From Bimastos eiseni (lineage: Eukaryota; Annelida; Clitellata; Crassiclitellata; Lumbricidae): a stretch of 64,000 nucleotides of DNA. Under the pieces are notes generated by a model. That model saw only the letters and a program-made list of their open reading frames with translations. It was not told the DNA's origin and ran no database searches. A program made the position numbers and the translations under genes. Of the stretch, positions 11,650 to 21,869 are shown piece after piece. The stretch is taken from positions 27,400,215 to 27,464,214 of the forward strand of contig OY365816.1 in the NCBI GenBank assembly GCA_959347315.1, written 5' to 3'. Each line of letters opens with the position of its first letter. Position 1 is the stretch's first letter.

Positions 11650-11850
11650 ATAGCAACAATAATAACAATAACAAGAACGGAGACGACGGTGGCGACGACG
11701 ACAACAATAACAATGATAATAATGATAATTATAATAATAATAATGATAAAAATAATAATAATAAAGATAATAATAACAATAATAAAATAATAATAAGAAG
11801 AATAAGAATAATAATAATAACAATAACAATAATAATAATAATAATAACAT
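11650..11850. repeat. (TAA)n tract 5' of R4/Dong-like element 1
   Basis: AATAATAAC/AATGATAAT iterations running directly into the 5'-truncated end of the retrotransposon at 11850. Confidence 0.9.
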
Positions 11851-11855
11851 CGGCG

Positions 11856-12713
11856 ATGTCCACCTGGCTTCAACTAACCGAAGCTTCTGCCCCGACGACG
11901 CCAGGCCATAAACAAGCCCACTTTGACAGACCGCTGTTAAACGCGGTTCTGTCTGCACTAGAAGAAAAGCTACAGGATCCCTACGACCGGGAGGGACTAA
12001 GGGCCTTGCAGTCACCGCACGCCTCGGACTGGCTGTACGCTCTCCCGCTCGTTTCTCGCGATCTCAGACTGGAGAACGATACCGTGAGGGTGGCGGTCGG
12101 CCTACGATTAGGGGTGGCCATCTGCGAGCCGCACACCTGCGCATGCGGCGCCTTCGTCTCAGCCAGAGGCGCACATGGCCTGTCCTGTTCATTGGGTTTT
12201 GGCCGTCAAGCAAGACATTGCAATATCAACGACCTTATCCATCGCAGCCTCAACAGAGCCGGTATTCCAGCGGTCAAAGAACCGTCAGGTCTTTCCAGAT
12301 TAGATGGAAAGAGACCGGACGGGCAGACCCTGATACCGTGGAGTGGGGGGCGGGCCTTACTTTGGGACGCAACTGTGGTGGACACAGTGGCCGCTTCTTA
12401 TATCCCCGAGACAGCTTCCACAGCTGGAGGAGCGGCGGAGATAGCAGCCACAAGGAAACACACAAAATATTCTGAGCTAGAGAAGAAATACACTATTGTT
12501 CCAATCGCTATAGAAACCTTCGGTCCCCTCAAGAGTGAGGGCCTCGCCTTTCTGTCTGAGACTGAACGCCGCCTTTCGACAACTACCGGTGACACCCGAG
12601 AGACAAACTTCCTTTTCCAGAACTTGTCGGCATTGATCCAACGTTTCAATGCGGTGGCTTTTCAGGGCACTATGTCAAGATTACAATCCACTGACAAGCG
12701 GCGACCCAGATAG
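11856..12713 (+). CDS. R4/Dong-like non-LTR retrotransposon, C-terminal zinc finger and restriction-like endonuclease
   Basis: Intact 285-residue C-terminal part of a retrotransposon polyprotein. A CEPHTCACG...HGLSC motif (Cys95, Cys97, His107, Cys111) is the C-terminal zinc finger, followed by a PD-(D/E)XK-type endonuclease core: KRPDG at 152-156, then GRALLWDATV with Asp171. Elements of the R2/R4 group carry this finger and nuclease after the RT domain and use it to nick the target. The RT itself is missing, so this is a 5'-truncated insertion. It begins abruptly at a (TAA)n tract, has a 3' UTR of only ~30 bp and ends in (AAT)n, which fits the TAA-repeat target preference known for Dong-type elements. 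The ATG at 11856 is probably internal and not a true start. Not a host gene. Confidence 0.75.
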   Translation: MSTWLQLTEASAPTTPGHKQAHFDRPLLNAVLSALEEKLQDPYDREGLRALQSPHASDWLYALPLVSRDLRLENDTVRVAVGLRLGVAICEPHTCACGAFVSARGAHGLSCSLGFGRQARHCNINDLIHRSLNRAGIPAVKEPSGLSRLDGKRPDGQTLIPWSGGRALLWDATVVDTVAASYIPETASTAGGAAEIAATRKHTKYSELEKKYTIVPIAIETFGPLKSEGLAFLSETERRLSTTTGDTRETNFLFQNLSALIQRFNAVAFQGTMSRLQSTDKRRPR

Positions 12714-12742
12714 CCTGATGACAGATCCGTTGGCAATGCCAA

Positions 12743-12744
<2 letters not shown>

Positions 12745-12794
<50 letters not shown>

Positions 12795-12900
12795 TAATAA
12801 TAACAATAATAAAATAATAATAATAATAATAACAATAATAATAATAATAATAAACATAATAATAGCAATAATAATAATAATGACGATATTGATGATGATG

Positions 12901-12987
<87 letters not shown>
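12745..12987. repeat. (AAT)n tract between the two R4/Dong-like copies
   Basis: About 240 bp of AAT units with GAT/AAC interruptions: 3' tail of copy 1 and 5' flank of copy 2. Ile-, Asn- and Leu-only frames on all strands are artefacts. Confidence 0.95.
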
Positions 12988-12988
<1 letters not shown>

Positions 12989-13573
12989 GGCTCGGAACGA
13001 CGCTCTGCGAGCCACATTTGTCACCGATGTCAAGAGAGCGTCGACGCAAAAGGGCTCCATGGACTAATTTGTAGAAGAGGCAGCGGAAAACATCAACGAC
13101 ATAGCATGTTGAACGATGTCATCTGGAGAGCTCTTGGCAGGGCGAAGATTCCAGCGCAAAAGGAACCTCTCGGCTTGCTAAGAGAAGATGGAAAGCGACC
13201 GGACGGCGTCACGCTCATTCCTTGGACACGTGGTCGATGTTTGGCATGGGATGTGACAGTGCCCGACACCTACGCCAAGTCACATCTTGCCGACACATCT
13301 ATCAGAGCTGGGGAAGCAGCCGAACGCGCAGCTAAGACGAAGAGGGCCAAGTATTCCACCATAACCAACACCCACGACTTCGTAGCCCTCTCCTTGGAAT
13401 CCGGCGGCGCTTGGAGCAGTGAAGGACTGCAGTTCATCTCAGAGTTGGGTAGTCGAACGAGTGCGGCAACCCACGATCCAATGGAGACGTCATTTCTGTT
13501 TCAACGTATCTCAGTTGTTCTTCAGCGTGGGAACGCAGCTTGCCTCTTCGGGACATTGCCAACACTCACTTAG
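12988..13573 (+). pseudogene. R4/Dong-like element, second 5'-truncated copy with frameshift
   Basis: Starts abruptly from the AAT tract with a diverged equivalent of the pre-finger segment (GTTLCEPH), then loses frame near 13016. From about 13017 the frame continues through Cys/His finger residues, GSGKHQRHSMLND, KRPDG, and GRCLAWDVTV to a stop at 13571-13573. Clearly related to copy 1 but divergent, so two separate insertions and not a duplication. The open part from the ATG at 13106 is 155 residues with RPD at 31-33 and Asp49. Confidence 0.7.
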
Positions 13574-13606
13574 CTCATCATGGGCGATAACAGCATAATG
13601 TGAAAC

Positions 13607-13608
<2 letters not shown>

Positions 13609-13672
<64 letters not shown>

Positions 13673-13763
13673 GATAATAATAACAATAATATAATAATAA
13701 TAATAATAATAACAATAATAATAATAACAACAGCAACACCAATAGCAATAATAATCATTACTA
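13609..13763. repeat. (AAT)n tail of copy 2
   Basis: AATAATAAT with AAC interruptions about 35 bp after the stop codon of copy 2. Confidence 0.95.
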
Positions 13764-13774
13764 TTACATTGACT

Positions 13775-14585
13775 AAATGACTAACTGATTGATTGTTCGA
13801 TTGATTGATTGGTATATTGAATACCTATATGGCAGTATACATGATGTCATGTTAAGTAGTCGTGTGACTTAGTGTCCTGAGGTCATGACATGTATGCATG
13901 ACGTCATAAAATATATTCATGATGTAATCGAACGTACCAGGTAGGCTCCCATCAACAATAGGGCAGTTACGATGATCCAGACGAAGCAAAAGGCAACGAT
14001 GACGTAATTACGCACGTCGAAGCCACCTGTTACAGACCGTTACGAATGTTTTTACAATACGACAGCAATATAACTTAACAATGGACTACAGAGAATTTGC
14101 AAAAAACAGGGAACGATTAGGCTGCTGCGTATACAATACATGCACATATACAATACATGCACATATACAATACATGCATAGACCAAAGTTGGAAAGTAAG
14201 TATTTAGCTATTGCATAACAATACAATAATCTGGATCGTGGAGTTTTACCTATATGTATATCGTCTCAAAAGATTAATATATTACAAATACATACAAAAA
14301 TAATGGTGTCCTATTTCAAAGGGATCTTAAGCGGGCAGTGGTGTTAAGGGATCTCTCCTAATTAATTAAGTCACATGAGTTGAGGCCACACTACATGGAG
14401 TGTTACACAGTACATTTTAATTGATTGAGGTATACATCGTCTCTTTCGACCTGAAATCAATCGTAGTCTGGTTTCTCAATTCGAAGTAAGGAGAGTTGTT
14501 ACTTCTAATATTGTCTTCTCATCAGAAAGCGTGTGCTCAAAAAGTTTACTTCTGCATATACGTAGCTTCATCATATTTTTCTAAC
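13775..14585. other. No gene; short repeats
   Basis: Contains ATTGATTGATTG at 13790-13812, several ATGACGTCAT-like palindromes (13845-13930), and three tandem ATACAATACATGCACAT units at 14130-14180. Nothing coding recognised. Confidence 0.45.
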
Positions 14586-14604
14586 CATGACTCCCACTAG
14601 CGGC

Positions 14605-14775
14605 AGACATGTATGCAATATTCCCAATCTCCATACAATATCTGCAGTCTCCATAAATGTCCCCATTCCCAAAAAATATCCCCAGTCTCCACTTGTTATC
14701 CCTGTCACCCTACACTATCCTCAGTCTCAACACGAGCTCCCAGTCTCCATGCAATATCCCCAGTCTTCTTACATG
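14605..14775. repeat. Degenerate ~26-bp minisatellite (CCCAGTCTCCATACAATAT-type)
   Basis: Six to seven diverged units with the core CCAGTCTCCAT-CAATATCC. The open frames here simply read the repeat. Confidence 0.6.
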
Positions 14776-15069
14776 TCTCTGCCCCAATTAATCATCCACA
14801 AATTACTATTAGCCACTCGAATGCACGCTGACAGCGTGCGCAAGTGCATGAAAAACATGGCAGGCAAACATTGTCCCAGAATAAAGCGGTCGAAGATGAG
14901 GTCACTGCTTCATAGCATCCGCCGGATAAGATCTCTGTAAATACGCAGAACGTGGGCTTAGAATATCACGACGTACATCTTTTTCTACACTGTGCTTTCG
15001 TACAACGGGAAAATAAAAAGTGCCAATCATAAATAAGACTGCGAAATATTCACGGAAGAGGAAGCAGAA

Positions 15070-15345
15070 GAAGAAGAGCTGTCCCTTAGGCTGAGTGTGA
15101 GGCACCCATGGATATGAAGTGTTAGCGACTTCATTTTCTTAGCCTCAGCATATACAAGTAAGCCCTCTCTCTGGCCATCTCGTCTCCCCTCAGACAGTGT
15201 ACGGTCGGTGCACTCGTTATAGCGAAATTGATTGGGGGCTCACGTGGAAATATCTAACCAAATTTTTGCTCCATATGTAATTTGAACCCTAGCCTCTCCA
15301 CCAACAGCCTATCACGATAGCCTCTACTCTAGAGACATCGTCCCT
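15070..15345 (+). repeat. Dispersed repeat family C, copy 2
   Basis: GATATGAAGTGTTAGCGACT, TTTCTTAGCCTCAGCATATA and GTGTACGGTCGGTGCACT match 2120-2225 in order. Confidence 0.6.
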
Positions 15346-15399
15346 TAAGTTTAGCTTAGCACGTGAAACATTATGGTCAAATCCCACATACTCAAAGTT

Positions 15400-15705
15400 T
15401 GATAAAATTCCGAATTGAATTGAATTTGTAATCGAATTTACTTGAATTTGCCATAAGTTTAATTAAATCTATTAAATAAGATTCAAAATGGGACCAATCT
15501 ATTAATTTAATTTAATCAATTTAGTTTACTTAGTAAATTATCGCATTTTAAAATTAATTCAGCTGAATTTGATTCAAACAACTATAGCCTAATAAGTTAA
15601 TTAATTAAATTTACATGAAATGAACTGAATTTTGATCAAATTACTTTAGCCTAATTAGTTAATTAATTTAATTTCAAATGAATTGAACTGAATTTCATAA
15701 GGCTC
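15400..15705. repeat. AT-rich degenerate repeat, two ~60-bp units at the end
   Basis: GAATTGAATTTAATT-type sequence throughout. Units at about 15585-15643 and 15646-15703 share TAGCCTAATwAGTTAATTAA and AAATGAAyTGAAyTGAATTT. Confidence 0.65.
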
Positions 15706-16013
15706 TCTAGCGTCGTAGTTTTTTCCATTCATGGTGTTTAGTCTGCTAAGGAAACCGATTGAGGAACGCAGAAATTTGATGACGGTTGTTCTATTCAGAG
15801 GAGCAGATCTTAAAGCGGAATTCTCCTAAGAAGATCCTTTCGTGCTACGAAGTCATTAACAACCTTTGATCAGCCTTCCTTGCGGACCTACATGACCTTT
15901 CAACCCAAGGGGCTCAAGCAAATGGAGTGACGTCACGAATCGATGGAATATCGATCGGTTGGTTGGAGCGGTGGGAGGAATGATGCAAGGAAAGGAGGAA
16001 GGAACGTGATAAT

Positions 16014-16110
16014 TTCAGTTTGACGACACTGTGTGACAACAAAGATCATTAGCATCGCCCTCCTCTTTTATTCAGGCTTGGGACTGGCACTTTCAGATCG
16101 TGAACTTGGG
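16014..16110 (+). repeat. Short dispersed repeat family A, tandem copy 1
   Basis: CAGTTTGACGACACTGTGTG, ACAAAGATCATTAGCATCGC and GGGACTGGCACTTTCAGATCG. The next copy begins ~240 bp downstream in the same orientation. Confidence 0.8.
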
Positions 16111-16254
16111 AAATAAGATATTTTAGTGCTTTTACACACAAATGTTTGTTATCAATTTTTGATGAAATTCGTGTCATGTATTTATAGCAAGGCGCGGATT
16201 GTTTTAAGGGTGTCTAATCATAACGCTTTACAATATTGATGGTAAAAACAGTAG
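16111..16254 (+). repeat. Family A inter-unit segment
   Basis: Carries TGAAATTCGTGTCATGTATT, TTTAAGGGTGTCTAATCATA and ACGCTTTACAATATTG. Equivalent segments lie between the copies at 23100-23210 and 27300-27410, so this is part of a longer repeat unit. Confidence 0.65.
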
Positions 16255-16385
16255 ATTCAGTTTAACGACGCTGTGTGATAACAAAGATCACTATTGTCGC
16301 CCTCCCTCTTTTATCCAGTCTTATGACTGGCACTGTCCGAGTGCGAACAGTGGTGGAGTTGCTACAACACGTACTGCCGTATCGC
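16255..16385 (+). repeat. Short dispersed repeat family A, tandem copy 2
   Basis: Best-preserved copy: CAGTTTAACGACGCTGTGTG, ATAACAAAGATCACTATTG, TCGCCCTCCCTCTTTTATCC, GACTGGCACTGTCCGAGTGC, GAACAGTGGTGGAGTT. Confidence 0.8.
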
Positions 16386-16859
16386 ACATCAATTGTCTGG
16401 TTGTTGAACACAGGAGCCACAATGATTGTACAGTTCTCAAACAATGGAAGGCCAATGCAATTGGCTTCTACTGCTTAGAAGCATTCCATTGTTCCATCGT
16501 TCTCTTGTTCCGGCGTGTTCACATTGATCCGCATGGGAATCTTGATATACTGCGCAGCATCGCAATTAATGGAATCCCACGGTAATTAATGGATTTCCAT
16601 TGTAAATAATGGATTTCTGTCGCAAATATCGGTCCCGGAATAGGAGAGTACTTCAGTTTTTTTGCTGCGCGATGTAATTGCTTTTTGTATGGCGCGCCGT
16701 GGAAACAATAATCGTCGTCCTTTTTGCTCGATGATATTTCTCTTGTCTGAGGGACTGCGTCAAGTGCGTGGGTCTCAGATGGGCACCTCGAGTTTGCTCG
16801 AGTTTGTAGTAGGCCTATAAGCCTGATCTTATTATTATTACATGTAGGTCTAGTTATAA

Positions 16860-16899
16860 GTTATTATATATATATGTAAGATATATGTATACGTGTATG

Positions 16900-16946
<47 letters not shown>
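16860..16946. repeat. (TA)n microsatellite
   Basis: Alternating TA with GTATACGTGTATG interruptions. Confidence 0.9.
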
Positions 16947-16947
<1 letters not shown>

Positions 16948-17614
16948 TCACATTTTATGCCTAGTCTTACTATGAGGCTTGATTTTTTCTAGCAGACCAT
17001 ACACCACTGGACATTTCTAATATTCATGCGTCATAATCAATATTCATGAATAATCAATAATCATTTAAAATCATCGTTAGTATTCATAGGCACTCCGATG
17101 GCTGACACTCGAAATAGCTCAAGAAACTGCTTGAAACTCCCATTCTTCTTCTTCCTACTCTTGATCATGAAATAATGTCACAAAAGCAAGCAGTTTAATT
17201 ACTAGTTTTTCCCCCATTGTAACAGCACTTAGAGGCAGGCGATAAGGTTGGGTTTCAGTGCTATTATTATTCCAAGGTTTAAGCATGGTTCGATTTGTCA
17301 AACAGATGCAGAGGCTCAGTTTGATAATTTATTTGCTGGAAGCCTGAAGAATGCCTCTCTATATAAGCGCTCTTGTAGTAGAAATTGGGGTGTCCAACCC
17401 ATCTGACCCTCCAACCCCGACAAAATGGGAACCTAAGTCTATCGACGTCATACGCCCACAACGGCCATTGGCGTCTCTAAAGCTAATAATTGTAGTTCAG
17501 TTCATTTCTTAGAGTTTCTTTCATTTCATTTTTCACTCATCATTTTATTCGTGGCTTGGTGACCATAGGAACTTTTTGTTTACATATCAGTTCAATGTCA
17601 TCTCATTTCTACTG

Positions 17615-17860
17615 AGTGAAGCATGCTCCTTGTTCCATTTGCCCGTACAACTACCAAACAGAGTCGTGCCTTCTCAGTGGTTAGCCCCTCGCTCTAGACC
17701 ATGCTCCCGTTGGCGTTACGGTTGTCACCAAGGATCCACTCAGACTCATTTTATACATGCCTTAAAACGGTTCTTTTTAAACGTGCTGGAGTCGGGAGCG
17801 CTCCTGAGTAGTTGACTTGAAGGGCGCTATATAAATCTCTGTAATGAATGAATGAATGAC
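17615..17860 (+). repeat. LINE 3'-end repeat, family B1 copy
   Basis: About 230 bp homologous to 47300-47530 inside CUL3 intron 1: shared TTCTCAGTGGTT-GCCCCTC, GTTGGCGTT-CGGTT, TCAACTCAGACTC-like, GTGCT-GAGTCGGGAGCGCTC, then GGGCGCTATATAAATCTCTG. The reading LKRFFLNVLESGALL resembles the LKTFLF-type C-terminus of CR1/L2 RT proteins. Confidence 0.65.
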
Positions 17861-18004
17861 AACATTCGCCATTGACTTCATGCCTAAGAACTCGTAACAC
17901 GCATTTATTACTACAGGATCCAGCAACAATGCGGTATCTGGAACGTGCTCCCATATTTATATAAAGCAAATTAAAAGCTAAAAAGGTGTGTAAGTGGAAT
18001 GCTT

Positions 18005-18290
18005 TTTTTCTCACTAAATTTACCTCCACTAAGTGGGAACTAAAAAGTTGGCAAAGCCGTCACCGTGGAAACTGCTATCAAGCAATTTAAAATTTAAAAG
18101 AAAATTATTGCGCAGGCCTAGTGGAAACAAGATTCAGAGAAAATTATTTTGAATTGTGAAAAGAAATTTATAAATCATGGAGTCAACCATTTAATCATGA
18201 ATTAAAAAAAATTAAAATTGTGTACTATTCTTCCGATATGCTAAATCAAGCAAACGTCAGATTCATTCAGGCGTGCCATCGATTGACGCC
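18005..18290. other. No recognisable gene
   Basis: AT-rich. A LINE-type terminus (GACGCTATATAAACTC) lies just beyond at 18304-18320. Confidence 0.4.
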
Positions 18291-18395
18291 TCAAGTTTAA
18301 AGACCGACGCTATATAAACTCAAATTAGAATTGTAATTGAATTCCTCTATCGATGCCTTTTATAGTCCTTTTATACGTCACGAATGACCATCACA

Positions 18396-18411
18396 AAGCG
18401 CCACCTGGTGA
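18396..18411 (-). promoter_or_regulatory. CTCF-like core motif
   Basis: AAGCGCCACCTGGTGA matches the reverse form of the conserved CTCF core. A motif match only; occupancy is not shown. Confidence 0.3.
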
Positions 18412-18859
18412 CAACGATTGTCCTTACCTTCGATGACGACTTCGTGACAACAGACGAGTATTGAGAAGACCTGCAAACAAGCGAGCAGTCACGCGTTTAT
18501 TCAAGACGAGCAATAATACACCTTACAATATAAAACACCTGTAATTTGATAGCGAGCTCTTTATAAAGTTCAGAAAAGTTTGTAAAGTTCATTGCGCAGG
18601 TGCATCCCAACAATATGACATAATCAACTCAAACCAGGGAATAATGTTTAACCTTGGGTAACACGGTGGTCGCTATGTTAATGATGCGTGAAGAGACATT
18701 TGTATATTAGAACTGACTTCACGGATACGATAGATCTATCGGATATTTTACACACTCGTGCATAAGTTACATGTGCTATCGAGAAAGATTCAGCGTAAAT
18801 AGATAGTGTGAAAACTGAAAAGCGAAGTGTTATTTGACTGTTTATCAGCAATTTTTATC

Positions 18860-19271
18860 TAGTTTTCGCGCCCATTGGCAGGAAACTTCAATAACTGAAA
18901 ATCTGTACGCAAATAAAGTAAACAAATTGAAATTGGGAAAGAATAAACGCAAAAGAAATCTTGACATATCGTCAAGTTCTTCAAAGTCGAGTGAGGTTTC
19001 CTTGAACATAACTGGAGACGAGAAATTAGACGTGAAACAGAAATCCGATGTACTACCGATGGATCAAAGTGACAAGTCGACGCCGAATGGGTCTAATTCG
19101 CCGATTGGTTTGACTAAAAACACTGATACGACGAAGAAATGCGAAGACACTGCAAACGATAAAACAGATGAACATGAATCAATTGCAACCTATAATTCTT
19201 GTCACAATCTTTGCAGGCCTGATGTCGCAGATAATATGGCCTTTGAATCCTACTTTGAACTTCCCCACTGA
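18860..19271 (+). CDS. Hypothetical lysine/serine-rich reading frame (possible terminal exon)
   Basis: Open from a TGA at 18816 to a stop at 19269-19271 with no ATG near the start. A plausible splice acceptor (TTTTTATCTAG, ending at 18859) would open an exon beginning FRAHWQETSITENL. The product has a basic patch KLKLGKNKRKRN that could be a nuclear localisation signal, a Ser run, and acidic/Thr/Lys-rich sequence after it. Its composition is not explained by simple repeats, unlike most long frames nearby. It ends exactly where a minus-strand family A repeat begins, so the stop may be supplied by the repeat. I do not recognise the family. No partner exon was found. Confidence 0.3.
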
Positions 19272-19355
19272 AAAACTCTGGCAGTGCTAGGCCCAAGGAG
19301 TAGGGTGACTCTAATGATCTTTATTATCACACAGTGTCGTTAAACTGCTGTAGAC
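19272..19355 (-). repeat. Short dispersed repeat family A copy
   Basis: CTGGCAGTGCTAGGCCCAAGG, GGTGACTCTAATGATCTTTA and TTATCACACAGTGTCGTTAA, then ACTG. Confidence 0.7.
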
Positions 19356-19691
19356 TACCATCACCAAGTGGCAGTTGGGTAGGAGAAAGGCAGATAAAAT
19401 AGAGGCGATAGATAAATGGTGACATCATTAGCTTGAGGAAGAGAACATCCAATAGGAAGCGAGATAGATGCTCGCTACCTTCCCAAAGGCTAAACTCAGC
19501 CTGCCATAAGATGAGGAGCAGGACCTGACGATCGCATGGCATGACTGTCACACAATTTAATTCGATTCATGTCTTGAGCGCAGTAATAACCCGGTCATGC
19601 AATGCGTGCCTATCAGATTGGATTAATACCGAACATTGTTGCTGGATTGAGAGGTTTGATGCGTTCATTTTAGACACCTCTATAACGCCTT

Positions 19692-19734
19692 CTAATAATA
19701 TTACATAAGCCATAGGCTTATGTAATATTATTAG
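19692..19734. repeat. Perfect 20-bp inverted repeat (hairpin)
   Basis: Left arm CTAATAATATTACATAAGCC (19692-19711), 3-nt spacer ATA, and right arm 19715-19734 exactly complementary. It sits at the outer edge of the inverted LINE segment. Confidence 0.9.
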
Positions 19735-19897
19735 AATAACACTGCAACTGTTTTATTTATTGAAATTTTGAAGCCATTTTCATTACACCAGTTAATTATT
19801 GAATTAATTGATTGTTGTATTTTAGTTTCCAGTATTTTTACATTCCTATGTCCTAAATAAACAGCACTGTCATCTGCAAAAAGTACACCCAATATAA
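19734..19897 (-). mobile_element. Inverted 5' segment of the LINE at 19.9-21.4 kb (RT core with FADD)
   Basis: The minus strand reads VLFADDSAVYLG and continues to NWCNENGFKISINKT and VAVLF. FADD is the catalytic RT motif, and GFKIS-NKT is the block that directly precedes the KFLGV region with which the plus-strand frame at 19900 begins. The two pieces are therefore consecutive parts of one element in opposite orientation, as produced by twin priming during LINE integration. Confidence 0.8.
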
Positions 19898-19899
19898 GT

Positions 19900-21447
19900 A
19901 TCAAAGTTGATCAACAAAACATTAAAATGGAAAATAAAGCTAAATTCTTAGGTGTAATTTTTGATAAGACATTAAGTTGGAGACCTCATATAGATTATAT
20001 CATAGAGAAGTGTAAAAAAAGATTAAACCTTATGAGAGCACTCTCAGGATATCATTGGGGTGCTTCAAAGAAATCTTTATTAGCTATATATAGAGCTCTA
20101 ATTAGATCAATTTTAGATTATGGGGATGTAGCATATTCATCAGCTTCAAAATCAATATTAAATAAACTTAATACAATTCAAAATGAGGCTTTAAGATTAT
20201 GTTGTGGTGTACCAAAGTGCTCCTCTGCTGCAGCCTTGCAAAATGAATGTGGGGAATTACCTTTAAATCTAAGAAGATTAAATAACTCTATTAAAATGGA
20301 AATTAAAATAATTGGTAATAAAAATCATCCATGTACATCCACTTCTAAATTACATTGGACAGACATCTATAAAACACCTCAGAATAAAAATAATTCTATT
20401 TTTATTCGTACTCAAGAATTCATTTCATCTATTATAAATACATCATTTATTGGTCCTACCTTCCCTTCATGTCCTCCTTGGAATAATCAGCAAATTGAAA
20501 TAGATATGAGTCTCAATGATCAGATTAATAAAAAGACTACTAATCCAGAATTCATGAAATTAGCTGCTCAGGAAATAGTATTGAAATATAATAATGACAT
20601 TCATATTTATACAGATGGTTCAAAGATAGATGATTTAGTAGCTGCTGCATTTACAATTCCAAGTTTGGATATTATAAGAAAATTCAAATTATGTGATTAT
20701 TCTAGTATTTTTGCTGCTGAACTAACTGCAGTAAAAGAAGCAATTTTGTGGATTATTAATGATAAGGATTATAATAATTTTAATTTTGTCATTTTCTCGG
20801 ATTCTTTAAGTGTACTGTCTTCTATTCAGAGGAACAGGTGTAATTCTAGACCAACTTTATTTAATGAATTATTAATTGAATTAAATAAATTAACATTACA
20901 TAGAGTAAAATTGGCATGGATACCTGGTCATGTAGGTCTAAAAGGTAATGAAATGGCTGATAAAATGGCCAAACAAGCATTACATATTGATTCTATAACT
21001 TCTACAGATTATATAGAACAGGAGGAAATATACCCATTGATTAAAACATATATAATCAATAAATGGCAATTGCAATATACTAATGATGATAAAGGAAATT
21101 TTTATAAAAATATATGCCCAATTGTTTCCACTGATATTAAGTTAATAGATCCATGTAGACAAAAAGAGGTTCAAATTAGTCGTTTAAGATTAGGAGTTGC
21201 CCTTACTAATAAAAGATTATTTCTAATGAGAAGGCATCCCAATGGATTGTGTGACTTATGTAAGACTACAGACAGTATCGCACATCTACTAATGGAGTGT
21301 AAGAAAGAAAATATAGCCTCTATGTTGAAGGATCAATGTAGCATTTATAAATTGGAATTTAATGTGAAAAATTTACTTGATGTAGGATGTATACAAAGTG
21401 TCATTTATAGACTTATTAAAACAATAAATAAAGGGATTATACTCTAA
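19900..21447 (+). CDS. Non-LTR retrotransposon ORF2 C-terminal part: RT thumb, RNase H, zinc knuckle
   Basis: Uninterrupted frame; the first ATG is at 19927, giving 506 residues. Residues 1-110 are the end of the RT domain (KFLGVIFDKTLSW, LDYGDVAYSS, LNTIQNEALRL). RNase H follows with IYTDGS (Asp230), AAELTA (Glu265), FSDSL (Asp292) and WIPGHVGLKGNEMAD (Asp345). A C-terminal finger uses Cys442, Cys445, His453 and Cys458. RNase H plus this finger point to the I/Jockey superclade. The frame is complete and far more AT-rich than surrounding unique sequence, so the insertion is recent and foreign in composition. It encodes reverse transcription functions of a mobile element and not a host protein. 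Confidence 0.9.
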   Translation: MKVDQQNIKMENKAKFLGVIFDKTLSWRPHIDYIIEKCKKRLNLMRALSGYHWGASKKSLLAIYRALIRSILDYGDVAYSSASKSILNKLNTIQNEALRLCCGVPKCSSAAALQNECGELPLNLRRLNNSIKMEIKIIGNKNHPCTSTSKLHWTDIYKTPQNKNNSIFIRTQEFISSIINTSFIGPTFPSCPPWNNQQIEIDMSLNDQINKKTTNPEFMKLAAQEIVLKYNNDIHIYTDGSKIDDLVAAAFTIPSLDIIRKFKLCDYSSIFAAELTAVKEAILWIINDKDYNNFNFVIFSDSLSVLSSIQRNRCNSRPTLFNELLIELNKLTLHRVKLAWIPGHVGLKGNEMADKMAKQALHIDSITSTDYIEQEEIYPLIKTYIINKWQLQYTNDDKGNFYKNICPIVSTDIKLIDPCRQKEVQISRLRLGVALTNKRLFLMRRHPNGLCDLCKTTDSIAHLLMECKKENIASMLKDQCSIYKLEFNVKNLLDVGCIQSVIYRLIKTINKGIIL

Positions 21448-21700
21448 TTAAATCTCTTTCATTTATATTACTATATAATTTATTGTATGTGTATATAGAT
21501 GGACTAGACATATCACGTGTTTATCAGGATGACGCATATCAATTAACTCATGTGATCTCAGTAGCATGCATACAGATTATAGTGGTTTATAGATGTATAA
21601 AAATAATAATTGTAGGTTTAATATTATAATTCATAATATCTTATAATTATGTTATAATTAAATTACATTGTTAAATAATAATGGAATCTATAACAACACA
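21448..21700 (+). other. Probable 3' UTR of the LINE
   Basis: AT-rich non-coding sequence between the stop codon and the AAAG minisatellite. No host feature visible. Confidence 0.5.
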
Positions 21701-21704
21701 TAAG

Positions 21705-21830
21705 GAAGAAAGAAGACAAATAGACTAAAGAAAGAAAGAAAACAGAAAGACTAAAGAAAGAAAGAAAACAGAAAGACTAAAGAAAGAAAGAAACAGAAAG
21801 ACTAAAGAAAGAAAGAAAACAGAAAGATAA
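21705..21830. repeat. ~25-bp minisatellite (GACTAAAGAAAGAAAGAAAA core)
   Basis: Four to five near-identical units at the 3' side of the LINE. May represent an expanded element tail. Confidence 0.85.
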
Positions 21831-21869
21831 ATGATTAAAACTATATACGAAATTGAACTGAAATGTAAC

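Noticed and set aside
12649..13074. Frames with long Asn, Ile, Leu or Tyr homopolymers
   Set aside because: Products of the (AAT)n tract between the two retrotransposon copies.
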